DNA of 64,000 nucleotides from an uncultured bacterium (GCA_949300345.1 CASGDR010000001.1:195835-259834); one strand, 5' to 3'; shown: positions 33,227 through 43,000, numbered from the stretch's first letter. The notes: generated from the letters alone by a model not told the origin. Made by a program: numbers and translations.

Positions 33227-34709
33227 AACCGACCTCCTCTAGGAATCTTTTTAGGCCCTCGAGGCCCTTTTGGTCTTTTTTGAATACGGCGACGTTATCA
33301 AGAATATAGCGGCAGACCCCGGCGATGTATCCCCTGGAACTGAGGCCGGCCCTTAGGGAGGCTACCATGCCCTCAAATCCCTCAAGGTCGGGCCACTTGG
33401 CCAATATCTCGGCTTTCCCAAGCCCGGATTTGGCGGCCTCTTCGGCTTCCCCGGACTGGCGCAATAGCCTCGCGGGAAGGATGAAGAGCCCGGCCGCTTC
33501 GATCAGACCGATGCCCTCCTTCTTGATGTGGGTGAACTCTGGATGGACGTGGAAGATGCCGTCAGGATATTTTACCGACTTGCGGTTGTTCCTAAGGATC
33601 ATGTAGACCCTAAACTCATCGCCGACCTTCTTGACTATGATCGTCGAGGTCGAGTGCTGGCCCTCTTCGTCATGGGCGATGATGTCGTTTTCGATGTCGT
33701 TATGCCGCTTCCAGGCCTCATGGACCTTCAAGGCCGAGAGGCGGGCCACTTCCTTGGACTTGCTGACTAGGCAGATCGCGGTGTCATAGAAGTCCACGTC
33801 ATAGAGGTCGGCCAAGCCTTCTTTGGAAACCCTCTTGTTTAGTAGCTTGGCCTTAAGAAGGGGCAAATCGTAACCCCCGCCTTGGAAGTGCTCGTGGGAA
33901 AGAATGGAGCCTCCGACGATGGGCAGGTCGGAGTTGCTGCCGATGAAGTAATGCGGGAACTGTTCGGCAAAGTCGAGCAAGGAGGCCACCGAAAAGGGCC
34001 CGACTTCCATGGGGACGTGCTCGTCAAGAAAGACGATGCAGTGCTCGGGATAATATACGTAGGGAGAATATTGCAGGTACCATCTTCTACCGCCCAAATC
34101 CAGGGGGATGAAACGGAGGTTTCCGCGGCTAGGATGCCTCGGATTTCCCGCAAAACCCTCGTTTTCTTTGCAAAGCAGGCATTTGGGATAGCCGGAGGAG
34201 GGAACCTTCAATGCCGCGGCGATGTCCTTGTTGGACTTCTCGGGCTTGGAAAGGTTGATGGAGATTTCCAGGTCGCTTCCCTTTTCAAAGGAAGCCAAAT
34301 AATGGATGTTCTTGTCTACCCGCGACTTCTTGATATAGTCGTTTTTGATCGAAAGGTCATAAAGGTAGGAGGTCGCGCTTCTTTTGTCTATGGCGTATAG
34401 CTCATGGAATTTGGCCTCTACCACCGAAGGAAGGGGGCTAAGCAGCCCCATGATGTAGTCGCTGACCCTTTCGGCGGCGCCTTCGTCGATCCCTTTGTTG
34501 GAAACCAGCCACTCCCTAAGGGGGATGAGCAATTCGTCGGGGACTTCCATCTTGGCGATGGCTTGCCTATCGATGTCCCCTTCATAGATTTCCTCAAGCC
34601 CGAGTTCCCTGAGGATCTGGTTCCTTACATAAAGGAAGTCGCCCTCGCTTAGGCCAAGGTGGGCGTGCCCGTAATGTAGCAGGCTTTCGATGATCTTGGA
34701 TATTTCCAT
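33216..34709 (-). CDS. galT: UDP-glucose--hexose-1-phosphate uridylyltransferase, class II
   Basis: 497 residues, the length of the Bacillota-type (class II) GalT and not the ~350-residue E. coli type. Contains HPSRGNLRFIPL, WYLQYSPYVYYPEHCIVF and the catalytic GGSILSHEHFQGG. It transfers UMP between UDP-glucose and galactose-1-phosphate. GGAGGTAAAC precedes the start. Overlaps galK; galM lies 9 nt upstream. No galE is in the window. Confidence 0.93.
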   Translation of the reverse strand: MEISKIIESLLHYGHAHLGLSEGDFLYVRNQILRELGLEEIYEGDIDRQAIAKMEVPDELLIPLREWLVSNKGIDEGAAERVSDYIMGLLSPLPSVVEAKFHELYAIDKRSATSYLYDLSIKNDYIKKSRVDKNIHYLASFEKGSDLEISINLSKPEKSNKDIAAALKVPSSGYPKCLLCKENEGFAGNPRHPSRGNLRFIPLDLGGRRWYLQYSPYVYYPEHCIVFLDEHVPMEVGPFSVASLLDFAEQFPHYFIGSNSDLPIVGGSILSHEHFQGGGYDLPLLKAKLLNKRVSKEGLADLYDVDFYDTAICLVSKSKEVARLSALKVHEAWKRHNDIENDIIAHDEEGQHSTSTIIVKKVGDEFRVYMILRNNRKSVKYPDGIFHVHPEFTHIKKEGIGLIEAAGLFILPARLLRQSGEAEEAAKSGLGKAEILAKWPDLEGFEGMVASLRAGLSSRGYIAGVCRYILDNVAVFKKDQKGLEGLKRFLEEVGYGS

Positions 34710-34718
34710 GTTTACCTC

Positions 34719-35702
34719 CTAATTGAACCGCAAGCTGATTCTGCGTTTGGTCAAAACATTCTTGCTGACGAAACTGTATTCATAGGCTAGAGGCGGATGG
34801 GAGGGCTCGATGGCCAAGCCTCCGTGGAGCCTACCTTTTCCGATGTTGAGTTCGAGATTGGGATCGAGGTGATTGTCGCTATAGACCTGAAGCGAGGGAT
34901 AATCGCTATGGACCGCCAAAGTAGCCTTGGAAGAACCCAAAACGGCAATCGGGGTTTCATAGTCATGCTCCCCGATGAAGTATGAATGGTCATATCCCTT
35001 GGTGTTGGTGGTGTATAAGGAAGGATCATCGATATCCTCCCCGACCGTCTTGGGCCTAGTGAAATCCAAGGCCTTGGTCAAAGGCCGATAGCCCATTGGA
35101 ATCAGGATTTCGTTATAGTCCATGACCTGTTTGGCCGGAATCATGAGCCGATGGGCGAGGATATCTTCTTCCCCGCCTAGATTGAAGAAGGTGTGGTTGG
35201 TAATGTTGACCACGGTGTCCTTGTCGGATTTATAGAGGTAGACGATATCAAGCCTAGGTTCCTTGTTATGGACCAGGTATTTGACCGCGAGCTCGAGATA
35301 GCCCGGGAAGCCGTTGTCCCCATCGGGGGAGCCAATGCGGAACAAGACCCCGCGGCGCCCTTCCTCGCTGATGAGTTCGCTTTGGAAAAGGCGGAAGGAA
35401 AAATTACGGGGCCCGCCGTGCAAGGTGGTCTTGCCCTCGTTTGCTTCGGCCCTGAAGTGGACGTTCTCATAATGGACGTCTCCCCTTCTGATGCGCCCGG
35501 CAAAGCGGCCAACGGTGCGGCCATAGTATTGTCTGGATTTGAGGAAGTCGGATTCCTGGGCTTCGGCCACGGCCATGGGCAGGCCTTTGTATTCGATGGA
35601 AAAGATCGAAGCCCCCAGCTCGGAGAGGGTCACGGAAAAACCGTTTCCGTTATCGATGGTATGGAAGGCTATTCCCGAAACGCAGTAGCTATTGACCAGC
35701 AT
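34719..35702 (-). CDS. galM: Aldose 1-epimerase (galactose mutarotase)
   Basis: 327 residues from the ATG at 35702 (TAAGGAGAG upstream; a TTG two codons earlier is possible). Motifs: YYGRTVGRFAGRIRRG, TLHGGPRNFS with a His, NITNHTFFNLGG with the catalytic His, and a C-terminal LHGGLAIEPSHPP carrying the base Glu. It interconverts beta and alpha galactose ahead of galK. Confidence 0.92.
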   Translation of the reverse strand: MLVNSYCVSGIAFHTIDNGNGFSVTLSELGASIFSIEYKGLPMAVAEAQESDFLKSRQYYGRTVGRFAGRIRRGDVHYENVHFRAEANEGKTTLHGGPRNFSFRLFQSELISEEGRRGVLFRIGSPDGDNGFPGYLELAVKYLVHNKEPRLDIVYLYKSDKDTVVNITNHTFFNLGGEEDILAHRLMIPAKQVMDYNEILIPMGYRPLTKALDFTRPKTVGEDIDDPSLYTTNTKGYDHSYFIGEHDYETPIAVLGSSKATLAVHSDYPSLQVYSDNHLDPNLELNIGKGRLHGGLAIEPSHPPLAYEYSFVSKNVLTKRRISLRFN

Positions 35703-36888
35703 CTTCAAAACTCTCCTTAAGTATAGCCAATAAGGCGTCCTTCTTCATCATCTTCGGCGTGGGGTAGAGGGGATTTGCTTCTTTCTCCGCCTTATAGGCG
35801 ACTTCCTGCAGTTCGGCCTCTTCCAATTTCCCTTTCAAAGGGAGGATGCCCATGGAACGGTTGAGTTCCTCTACCATGAGGATGAAGCCCTCGGCCTTTT
35901 GGATTTCGTCTTCGGCGCCCCGGCCGCCGGCCGCCTCGTAGAGTTTGGCCAAGCGATGGTTGCTTTTGCCGAGATACCGCTTTAGCACCAGCGGCAAAAA
36001 CAAGGCGGTCAGATAGCCATGCGGATAATTCACTTTGGAGGCCATGGCGTGGGCTAGGGCGTGGGCACAGCCGACATAATTGTCGCTGAAGGCCTTTCCG
36101 GCCAGATATGAAGCCTCAAGCATCCTCGAGCCGGCTTCCCCATCGCTGGGATCGACATATAAAGGCATGAGATTGTTGAATATCAGGCGCACCGCGCTAA
36201 GCGAATTGCGGCGTCCTTTAGGGACAGCGAAACAATTGAGATAGCTTTCCGTAGCGTGGACTAGGGCATCCATCCCGGACGCGGCGACGATCTTGGGAGG
36301 AAGCTTCCTGAGCATCTCGGCGTCAAGGATCACCAGATCCGGCCTTATCTTGGGGGATATCATGATGAGCCTGCCCCTTCTGGACATCAAAACGGCCGCC
36401 ACGGTGGCCTCCGAGCCCGAACCGGCCGTGGTCGGGATGGCCAGATGATAAGGCGGGCGGCGGGTGACCTTGAGCTTGCCGGAGACGGTAAAAGGGGTAG
36501 CCGAGGGATTGGCGACGAGGACCCCGGCCATCTTGGCGACGTCGATGATCGAGCCCCCGCCGATCGAAACGATGCAATCGCAGTTGAGTTCGATGTAGCG
36601 GCATTTGGCCTCGATGGCCGCATCGATGTGGCCTTCCCCGGCCCTATCGATTAGATATAGATGCCCTACCAGCCCGGCCTTGCGTAGGCCTTTGTAGCAT
36701 TCAAGTAGACCCAAGTCATAGAGGTCCTTGGAGGAGATGACCAAGGGATTGAGATAGCCTAGGCGCTTGAGGTAATAGGCAAAATTCTCCGAAGAGCCAA
36801 TCCCTTCCTTCATCCTCATCCTCTTCTTGGGCAAAAAGAAATAGGCGATGCGGGCCCCTAGCTGGTATGTCCTTGCGAATGTGCTCAT
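35689..36888 (-). CDS. Iron-containing alcohol dehydrogenase
   Basis: 399 residues from the ATG at 36888, which overlaps the upstream stop as ATGA; an upstream in-frame start is unsupported. Shows SIGGGSIIDVAKM (NAD-binding), IPTTAGSGSEATVAAV, and metal ligands in GMDALVHATESYL, and HALAHAMASKVNYPHG. A fermentative or aldehyde-detoxifying dehydrogenase of the BDH/FucO type; the exact substrate cannot be read from sequence. Confidence 0.88.
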   Translation of the reverse strand: MSTFARTYQLGARIAYFFLPKKRMRMKEGIGSSENFAYYLKRLGYLNPLVISSKDLYDLGLLECYKGLRKAGLVGHLYLIDRAGEGHIDAAIEAKCRYIELNCDCIVSIGGGSIIDVAKMAGVLVANPSATPFTVSGKLKVTRRPPYHLAIPTTAGSGSEATVAAVLMSRRGRLIMISPKIRPDLVILDAEMLRKLPPKIVAASGMDALVHATESYLNCFAVPKGRRNSLSAVRLIFNNLMPLYVDPSDGEAGSRMLEASYLAGKAFSDNYVGCAHALAHAMASKVNYPHGYLTALFLPLVLKRYLGKSNHRLAKLYEAAGGRGAEDEIQKAEGFILMVEELNRSMGILPLKGKLEEAELQEVAYKAEKEANPLYPTPKMMKKDALLAILKESFEDAGQ

Positions 36889-38447
36889 AGAAACGGCGAC
36901 ACCAATCTCAGGAAGCCCCAAAGGAAGGCCTTGTGCCTCTTGATCTTCTTATAGTCCTCGGCGGTGATTTCCCTAGACACCGTGAACATGTCCTCGAAAT
37001 CCCTCTTGATGGCGGATAGGCATTTGTTGCCTACCATGAAGACGCCGTTTTCAAGATGGAGATAGAGGGAGCGGTAGTCCAGATTCACCGTTCCTACCGA
37101 GCCCATCATATCATCGACCAGGAAGGTCTTCTCATGGATGAAGCCCGGGGTATATTCATAGATCCTGACTCCGGCCCTAAGCAGATCCCCATAGTAGTAG
37201 CGGGTCAATTGGAAGACCGCCTTCTTGTCGGGGATGCCCGGGGTGATGAGCCTGACGTCCTTGCCCTCCCTGGCCGCGGCGCACATGGCGTTCTTCATCT
37301 CCGAATCGATGATGAGATAAGGCGTGGCCATATAGACGTAGTCGGTGGATTTGCTGAGCAATGAAATGTAGAAGCGTTCCCCTACCGGTTCAAAGGCCGG
37401 ATAGTCGCAGAAAGGGACCACGAAGCCATCGCTTGGCGGGAAGCCCCCTATTTCATCGATATAGGTGGAAGGCCGGTAGTAATCAAAGTCAATCGGCTCG
37501 CTATGCTGGCTGACCAGGATAAAGGTTGCAAGGAAGGTCAAAGTAAAGCCATAGGCCCCCTGCCCCTTGATCATCACCGCATTGTCCTTCCAATGCCCGA
37601 ACCTTTCCTTGTGGTTGATGTATTCGTCGGCGATATTGATGCCGCCGGTAAAGGCGGTATGGCCGTCGATGACAAGGATCTTGCGGTGGTCGCGGTTGTT
37701 CATCCTCACCGCGAGGATGGGCCGGAACTTGTTGAAGGCATAGCACTGGATGCCTTCCTTGCGAAGTTTCAGATCATAGTCGACCGGAAGGGTGGAAAAG
37801 CAGCCGAAATCGTCATAGATGATGCGGACATCGACCCCTTCCTTCACCTTCTGGCGCAGTATCTCGAGGATGGAGTCGAAGAAGAGCCCCTGCTCCAAGA
37901 TGAAATATTCCATGAAGATGTAGTGCTTGGCCTTGCGCAGCTCCTCAAGCATGGCTGGAAAGGCCAAATCGCCAAGGGGGAAATAGGTCACTTCCGAATT
38001 CTCATAGATGCCAAGTCCGGAGGCCGACTTCAGATACTGGGCGATGGTTTTGCCCTGAGGGGAATATTCCTTCAGGTGTTCGAGTACTTCGGGTTTGACC
38101 GGGTCGACGAAGAGGGCCTTGATGATGTTGCGGGTGATCTTGCGGGACTGCTTTTTGGGCTTTTTGTTGGCGAAAAGGACATAGAAGACCACGCCAAGGA
38201 CCGATAGTCCCCCGACGATGAACATCCAGGAGAGCTTGTAGGCATCCGGGACCGAGGAATTGTGGATATAGATCAAAAAGAAGAGGTCGACTAGGGAAAC
38301 GACGATGCTGAATAGCCAAGCCCAGGTCGAATCGAGGAAACCGGCGGTGAGCAGGTACACCAACCAGATGATCAATATGAGTTCGGCCAAAAGGATCAAA
38401 CCCACCAGGACCCTAGGCCAATAGCCTCTTTTGAAGAGCTTGTGCAT
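36885..38447 (-). CDS. cls: Cardiolipin synthase
   Basis: 520 residues. Two N-terminal membrane helices (15-60) plus one at about 75-95, then two phospholipase-D catalytic motifs: NRDHRKILVIDGHTAFTGG (about 245) and IHEKTFLVDDMMGSVGT (about 430). It joins two phosphatidylglycerols into cardiolipin at the membrane. Starts 1 nt from the preceding gene stop, inside the long operon. Confidence 0.92.
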   Translation of the reverse strand: MHKLFKRGYWPRVLVGLILLAELILIIWLVYLLTAGFLDSTWAWLFSIVVSLVDLFFLIYIHNSSVPDAYKLSWMFIVGGLSVLGVVFYVLFANKKPKKQSRKITRNIIKALFVDPVKPEVLEHLKEYSPQGKTIAQYLKSASGLGIYENSEVTYFPLGDLAFPAMLEELRKAKHYIFMEYFILEQGLFFDSILEILRQKVKEGVDVRIIYDDFGCFSTLPVDYDLKLRKEGIQCYAFNKFRPILAVRMNNRDHRKILVIDGHTAFTGGINIADEYINHKERFGHWKDNAVMIKGQGAYGFTLTFLATFILVSQHSEPIDFDYYRPSTYIDEIGGFPPSDGFVVPFCDYPAFEPVGERFYISLLSKSTDYVYMATPYLIIDSEMKNAMCAAAREGKDVRLITPGIPDKKAVFQLTRYYYGDLLRAGVRIYEYTPGFIHEKTFLVDDMMGSVGTVNLDYRSLYLHLENGVFMVGNKCLSAIKRDFEDMFTVSREITAEDYKKIKRHKAFLWGFLRLVSPFL

Positions 38448-38448
38448 C

Positions 38449-38943
38449 CTATGACACCCCGCTTACCAAGAGATTGGCGGTCCCCCTGAAATGATCCTCG
38501 CCCATATAAAGGAATTCCACTTGGTCGATATAGGTCATGTAGAAACCGAAGACATAGCTCTGGTATTCCCCGATGGGTCCGATCTGACCCTCTTCGACCA
38601 AGTCCCCGTCGCGGTAGGCATTGACCTTGAAGGGAAGCTCTTCCCCAATGAGGCTAGCCATCTTTACCCCGATGTTCTCGATTATGGGGCTGAGGAGGCG
38701 GGCCCCAGGCGCGAGGCTTAGTTCACTTCCGTCATAGGAAGCGTTGCTGAGCTCCCATGAGGAATCGAGTTTGCCATCGGCGTCGATGAGGGCGGCATAG
38801 GTCGGTTCGGGAATGCCGGGATCGAATTCCTTGTCCCTTAGTCCCGGATCGGGAAAATAAGGCCGGCAGGCGTAAACAATGCCATAAAAGAGGCCGAAAG
38901 AAGCGCAAATCCCAAATAAACAAAGCAAAAAGGGATGCTTCAT
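38449..38943 (-). CDS. Exported or membrane-anchored protein, unknown
   Basis: 164 residues. A hydrophobic N-terminal segment (FLLCLFGICASFGLFYGIVY) serves as a signal anchor; the rest is soluble and beta-rich. No family recognised. GGAGGAAAG precedes the ATG, which overlaps the upstream gene by 4 nt. Placed between the phospholipase-C-like and cardiolipin synthase genes, so an envelope role is plausible. Confidence 0.6.
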   Translation of the reverse strand: MKHPFLLCLFGICASFGLFYGIVYACRPYFPDPGLRDKEFDPGIPEPTYAALIDADGKLDSSWELSNASYDGSELSLAPGARLLSPIIENIGVKMASLIGEELPFKVNAYRDGDLVEEGQIGPIGEYQSYVFGFYMTYIDQVEFLYMGEDHFRGTANLLVSGVS

Positions 38944-39884
38944 CTTTCCTCCCAGATGAGCTTCATGTGGCTCATCTTCTCCCCTTCGAGGGTTCCGTCA
39001 TGGTTGATGCCTTGGGTAATCTTTTTGAATTCTTCCAGGACATCCTCGCCCTCATAGCACTTCTTCTTGAGGTCCTTCATGGCCAGGTATTTCGCTTTGG
39101 CGATATCGAAGAGTTCGGGCACGGATTCATTCCTGGGGCTACCCGATACCGGCATGGCCCATTCCTTCTTTTTGAGGTTCATGAAGTCCAAGCCTTGATG
39201 CTTCCCAAGCTTAGGGGGATAGCAGAGACAATAGGGCTGGCTCTTCTTGCCGCCAAATAAGCCGATGAAGAAGCGCTTGATGCCGGTTTTGGAAAGCAAA
39301 AAGCGTTCCACGGAAGCGTAGTCCAATAGGCCGTGTTCGAAGCAATCGTCGGCCAGATGGTCGTCGGTGACCTTCATCTCATCATTCATCTTCTGCCAGA
39401 GTTTGGACGAGGCCCTAGAGGCCTCCTTATCCATATCAAGGCAGCGATGGGGCAATAGATCCACCCCGTATTTTTGCTTCACTTCGATATCCAAGAGGGT
39501 CTCGAAGAAGCAGTGGCTACGGCTATAAAGGACGGACAGCTTGGGCTCATAGGATTTACCCGAACGGTAAAAGACATAGGGATGGACCACCGAATCCAAA
39601 GCGTAATGGAGCAAAACCCCATCGATATAGGGATCAAGCAGTTCGAAATCCTCGGACTCTTTGGCAATCTGAAAGAGTCTCACGTAATAGGGTGCGGGGT
39701 CGACCTTGTGCATCCTGGTACCAAAGGCATTGACGGCCTTGCCTAGTGCCTTGTCCGCTTTACGGAAGGGATACATCCCATAAAAGAAGAAGATGTCGGG
39801 ACCCTGTCCCCCTACCAAAGTAGACTTGCCGGCTCCGGGCTCGGCGTAGAGGGAAAAGGCATAATGGGTGTATAGGGCGGGCAT
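38940..39884 (-). CDS. Zinc-dependent phospholipase C family protein
   Basis: 314 residues. N-terminal ALYTHYAFSLY, then GPDIFFFYG, then LLHYALDSVVHPYVFYRSG and LLDIEVKQKYG, spacing that fits the His/Asp zinc ligands of the PF00882-type family. No signal peptide is visible, so it is probably cytoplasmic, unlike the secreted clostridial toxins. GGAGACTAGAGT precedes the start. Function in lipid turnover is inferred. Confidence 0.75.
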   Translation of the reverse strand: MPALYTHYAFSLYAEPGAGKSTLVGGQGPDIFFFYGMYPFRKADKALGKAVNAFGTRMHKVDPAPYYVRLFQIAKESEDFELLDPYIDGVLLHYALDSVVHPYVFYRSGKSYEPKLSVLYSRSHCFFETLLDIEVKQKYGVDLLPHRCLDMDKEASRASSKLWQKMNDEMKVTDDHLADDCFEHGLLDYASVERFLLSKTGIKRFFIGLFGGKKSQPYCLCYPPKLGKHQGLDFMNLKKKEWAMPVSGSPRNESVPELFDIAKAKYLAMKDLKKKCYEGEDVLEEFKKITQGINHDGTLEGEKMSHMKLIWEER

Positions 39885-39887
39885 ACT

Positions 39888-41345
39888 CTAGTCTCCGTCG
39901 AGGGCGTCGATGCCCTTGGTGTGCTTGAGGTTGGCCTTGCGGTGCGGGGCCTTGACGAAGAGGAAGACGATGAAGGATAGGGCGATGGCTACGGTCGAAT
40001 AGGCGAGCAGGGAAATCCAGACCCTCGTGGCGGAAAGAACCCCGCCGACGGCGATGGAAGTAAGCGACTGGGCGCCCATGGAGATGGCGTAGTAGTAACC
40101 GGTGAACTTGCCGATTTCCTTATTGCCGCCAAGTTCGATGACCATGGGGAAGGAGCAGGTATTGATGAAGGCCCAGCCGATGCCGGCCAAAGCGAAGATG
40201 AACCAGAAGATCATCGGCATGGTGTAGTACTGTATGTCGGCGCTAGGATCCTTGATGACCCCGGTGGGCTGGACGAAGCAGGCGGCAAAGAAGGCAGCGA
40301 ACAAAACGGCTAGGCCCAGGGCCACGGTCCACTTGCGCCCGATCTTTTCCGAGATGAAGCCCCCGACCATGAAGGTAAAGAAGGAAACCACCGAAAGGAT
40401 GATGGTCCCAAGGCTTACGTCGGAACTGGATACGTTGAGATAGAAGATGCCGTAGTTGGCAATGAAGGTCTCGATGGCATTGAAGCCCATGAACCAGAGC
40501 ATTTCGGCCACGAGCAGGAAGATGAGGGAGCGCTTGTTGCCCTTGCTCATCTTGCCCTCTTCCTGGTCGATGATGTCGACGGCTTCCGAATACAGTTCGC
40601 CGCGCGCCAGCTCGGGTCCCATCTCTTCGGCGATCTTGTTCTCTTTGATTAAAAAGAAGACGACCAAGGTAGTCACGACCATGACGACCGAGGTGGCGAT
40701 GAAGGGAATCATCAGCAGCCAGGGATTATCCCCTTCCCTGATGTCGGAATAGGCAAGGAACATCGCTAGGGCCGAGCCGATGAGCCCACCCACGAAGCCG
40801 ATGCAGTTGGTCAGTCCGTTGGCCCGGCTCCTCAAAGGCTTGGGAGTGACGTCGGGCTGCAGGGCCACGGCCGGATTGCGGTACATCATCATGAAGAAGA
40901 CGACCACCGCCATCATCACGATCATGCCGGCAACCGAGGAATAGATGTATAGAAGCGGAACGAACGGGAAGGCGATGGCGGCGCCTAGGGTACCGATCAT
41001 AATATAGGGCATCCTTTTGCCGAAACGGGTCTTGGTCTTATCGGAAAGGCGTCCGAATATCGGAAGCATGATGAGGGCCGCGATGTTATCGATGGCCATG
41101 ATGATGCCAACGATGTATTGGACATTGAGATATTCGTCGGTATTGGCCCTGGGGTCTTCGCCGATGGGGATATGGTATATGGCCTCGGCGAAGAGGTCGG
41201 TCAGCATCGGGGCACAGTAGGAGTTGTACACCTGCCATAGCATCATGATGCCTAAGAAGCAGAGGGAAATGATTAGGCAGCGTTTGTAATTCAGCCTAAA
41301 AGGCGCGTCCTTCTTGGGATCGACCGGAATATTCTGTTCTTCCAT
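39888..41345 (-). CDS. MFS sugar transporter, GPH/SLC45-like
   Basis: 485 residues with about 12 membrane helices. Contains the MFS loop PIFGRLSDKTKTRFGKRMPY between helices 2 and 3 and a second copy-like GGFISEKIGRKWT. The RFGKRMPYIMIG run is typical of GPH/SLC45 relatives that carry sucrose, maltose or other glycosides with cations. First gene of the galactose-containing run. The ATG lacks a ribosome site and follows TATAAA by 11 nt, so the mRNA may be nearly leaderless. Confidence 0.85.
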   Translation of the reverse strand: MEEQNIPVDPKKDAPFRLNYKRCLIISLCFLGIMMLWQVYNSYCAPMLTDLFAEAIYHIPIGEDPRANTDEYLNVQYIVGIIMAIDNIAALIMLPIFGRLSDKTKTRFGKRMPYIMIGTLGAAIAFPFVPLLYIYSSVAGMIVMMAVVVFFMMMYRNPAVALQPDVTPKPLRSRANGLTNCIGFVGGLIGSALAMFLAYSDIREGDNPWLLMIPFIATSVVMVVTTLVVFFLIKENKIAEEMGPELARGELYSEAVDIIDQEEGKMSKGNKRSLIFLLVAEMLWFMGFNAIETFIANYGIFYLNVSSSDVSLGTIILSVVSFFTFMVGGFISEKIGRKWTVALGLAVLFAAFFAACFVQPTGVIKDPSADIQYYTMPMIFWFIFALAGIGWAFINTCSFPMVIELGGNKEIGKFTGYYYAISMGAQSLTSIAVGGVLSATRVWISLLAYSTVAIALSFIVFLFVKAPHRKANLKHTKGIDALDGD

Positions 41346-41393
41346 AACGACGCCATTTTATAGCCTTTTCTTCCCCTTAAAAAGGGGATATCG

Positions 41394-42392
41394 TCACGCT
41401 TTGGCTTTTCTAGGCCAGCAGGACGCCATCAAGACCGAGGAAAGCATGAAGCTGGCTACGCTTGAGGATACAAAGAGCAAACCCTTCATGCCTTGGAAGT
41501 AGTAGTAGGGTTGGAAATAGCATAAGGGCAGGATGCAGAACGGGAAGTAAAGAAAGCCGATCACCCCGATGAGGAAGCTGATGATCTCCCCTGTTTTTCC
41601 CTTATGGAATATAAGCGCGTTGATCAAAGCGATCCCGCACAGAACCCAATAAAAGATAGAGGGATAGAAAGGATAAATCTGGGCACTTGAGCCGTGGATT
41701 CTTCCCCAAAACCACTCCCCGAAGGCATATAGGGCCAGCATCAGGAACAAAAAGGCTTGGGTAAAGCTCAGCGATAAGGCCAAAAAGGAATAGGAATCCC
41801 CATCCCTGGAGGTATTGGGCCAAACGAAGGCAAAGACATACCTCAATATGGCCCCAAGGCTCATTAGGCCGGCCCCGCATAGGTAGGTAAAAAGGGAAAT
41901 GCCTAAGGAGGTCCAAAAGACATCAAGCGATCCGTTATAGATATAGACGGCGAGGATAAAACCGGGATAGAAAGCGAAAAGGAAGAAGGTAAAGATGAAG
42001 CCAAAGGAGAACAAACCCTTCTGCTTCCCCTCGTTTTCCCCGAAGCGCTCGCTAAGCCTCTCGACGATGTAGGAACCCAAAAACCCCAGTCCCCCGATGC
42101 AAATAAGCAGCAGGCATCCGGGGCAAGCTTCGTCCCAGGAATAGGAAAATATGGCGCCGACGCAATAGACGAAATCGATAAGGAAGGCTATCGAGGCCAA
42201 TCCCAAGACGTCCCTATAAAGCAAGCGCATGGCTGAATAGTAAAGCAAAAGGCTGAAATATCCACATAATATTTGGGATATTGTCCATAAAACCGCGCCG
42301 CTCCCCAATCGATATCCCCACAAAACCCCTTTGTATTTGCAAAAAGCTCGCAGAAATGGGTTTTGATTAAAGTCATGAGGAAAAGTATGCAA
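41394..42392 (-). CDS. Polytopic membrane protein, unknown
   Basis: 332 residues with about nine hydrophobic segments, for example QILCGYFSLLLYYSAM, FIFTFFLFAFYPGFILAVYIY and SVASFMLSSVLMA. No family recognised. The start is uncertain because no ribosome site precedes 42392; TTG codons downstream could serve. A GCTAGT-TCTAGG-ACTAGC dyad lies just upstream at 42406-42423. Confidence 0.6.
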   Translation of the reverse strand: MHTFPHDFNQNPFLRAFCKYKGVLWGYRLGSGAVLWTISQILCGYFSLLLYYSAMRLLYRDVLGLASIAFLIDFVYCVGAIFSYSWDEACPGCLLLICIGGLGFLGSYIVERLSERFGENEGKQKGLFSFGFIFTFFLFAFYPGFILAVYIYNGSLDVFWTSLGISLFTYLCGAGLMSLGAILRYVFAFVWPNTSRDGDSYSFLALSLSFTQAFLFLMLALYAFGEWFWGRIHGSSAQIYPFYPSIFYWVLCGIALINALIFHKGKTGEIISFLIGVIGFLYFPFCILPLCYFQPYYYFQGMKGLLFVSSSVASFMLSSVLMASCWPRKAKA

Positions 42393-42405
42393 TGAATGGG
42401 AATTG

Positions 42406-42423
42406 GCTAGTTCTAGGACTAGC
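42406..42423. promoter_or_regulatory. Palindromic operator-like site
   Basis: GCTAGT-TCTAGG-ACTAGC, perfect 6-bp arms, lies 14 nt upstream of the membrane protein start. The rest of the 42393-42802 gap holds no gene I recognise; it contains stop-broken reading frames and seems to be decayed sequence. Confidence 0.35.
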
Positions 42424-42802
42424 GCTTCCGCCTATAGCATTCTAGTAATTCCGGTTTTTTGACTACTTGTTTCATTATTTTATGAAGGGTCCTAATGACA
42501 GGATTTCTCTAAATCATTTCGCCACCTTGTCCGCCCGGGATGCTTGCAATAAGAACAAAAAAAGATTGGTTTAAATGCTGACTGTTTTGCAGCTGGAGTG
42601 ATTCCTAAAACACGAGCGTCATCGGCGATTGCAGGTCATGTTGGCCCCAACCGACTGCTATCAGTCTTGAACCAATGGTCGAATAAAATTGATGAAAACC
42701 CAAGTTTATTGGACCGAATGAAATCCAAAAGATCTCATCCATATAGGAATGACTGCCTTTCGGTTAAAACAAGGCAAAATAGAGAATATATTTATTGGCG
42801 AA

Positions 42803-43000
42803 TTATAAGGCTTCGTCTTTGCTATCCAAGCCGCAAAACTTCTCCACGTCATTATCAGGAGTCATAGATCGCGGTTCTGACGAGACCGCGGATTGGCTTG
42901 GCGTCAATCCCGTTTTCCTTAAGGGCCGAAACGCCTCATTAAGAGCTATCGATCCGTCGCCGCCGACCCTTGGCGAACCGTTGATTGCAATTACTTTCAT
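42803..43000 (-). pseudogene. Remnant of NADPH-dependent FMN reductase (flavodoxin-like)
   Basis: Sixty-five residues. MKVIAINGSPRVGGDGSIALNEAF is the start of an NADPH-dependent FMN reductase / flavodoxin-fold protein (phosphate-binding loop), but after PLRKTGL the text loses the family pattern and ends at residue 65 instead of about 180. Truncated and probably non-functional. Confidence 0.6.

Noticed and set aside
42598-42867. 89-codon plus-strand frame in the gap
   Set aside because: No ribosome site and no family pattern; it overlaps the flavin reductase remnant and seems to be chance in decayed sequence.
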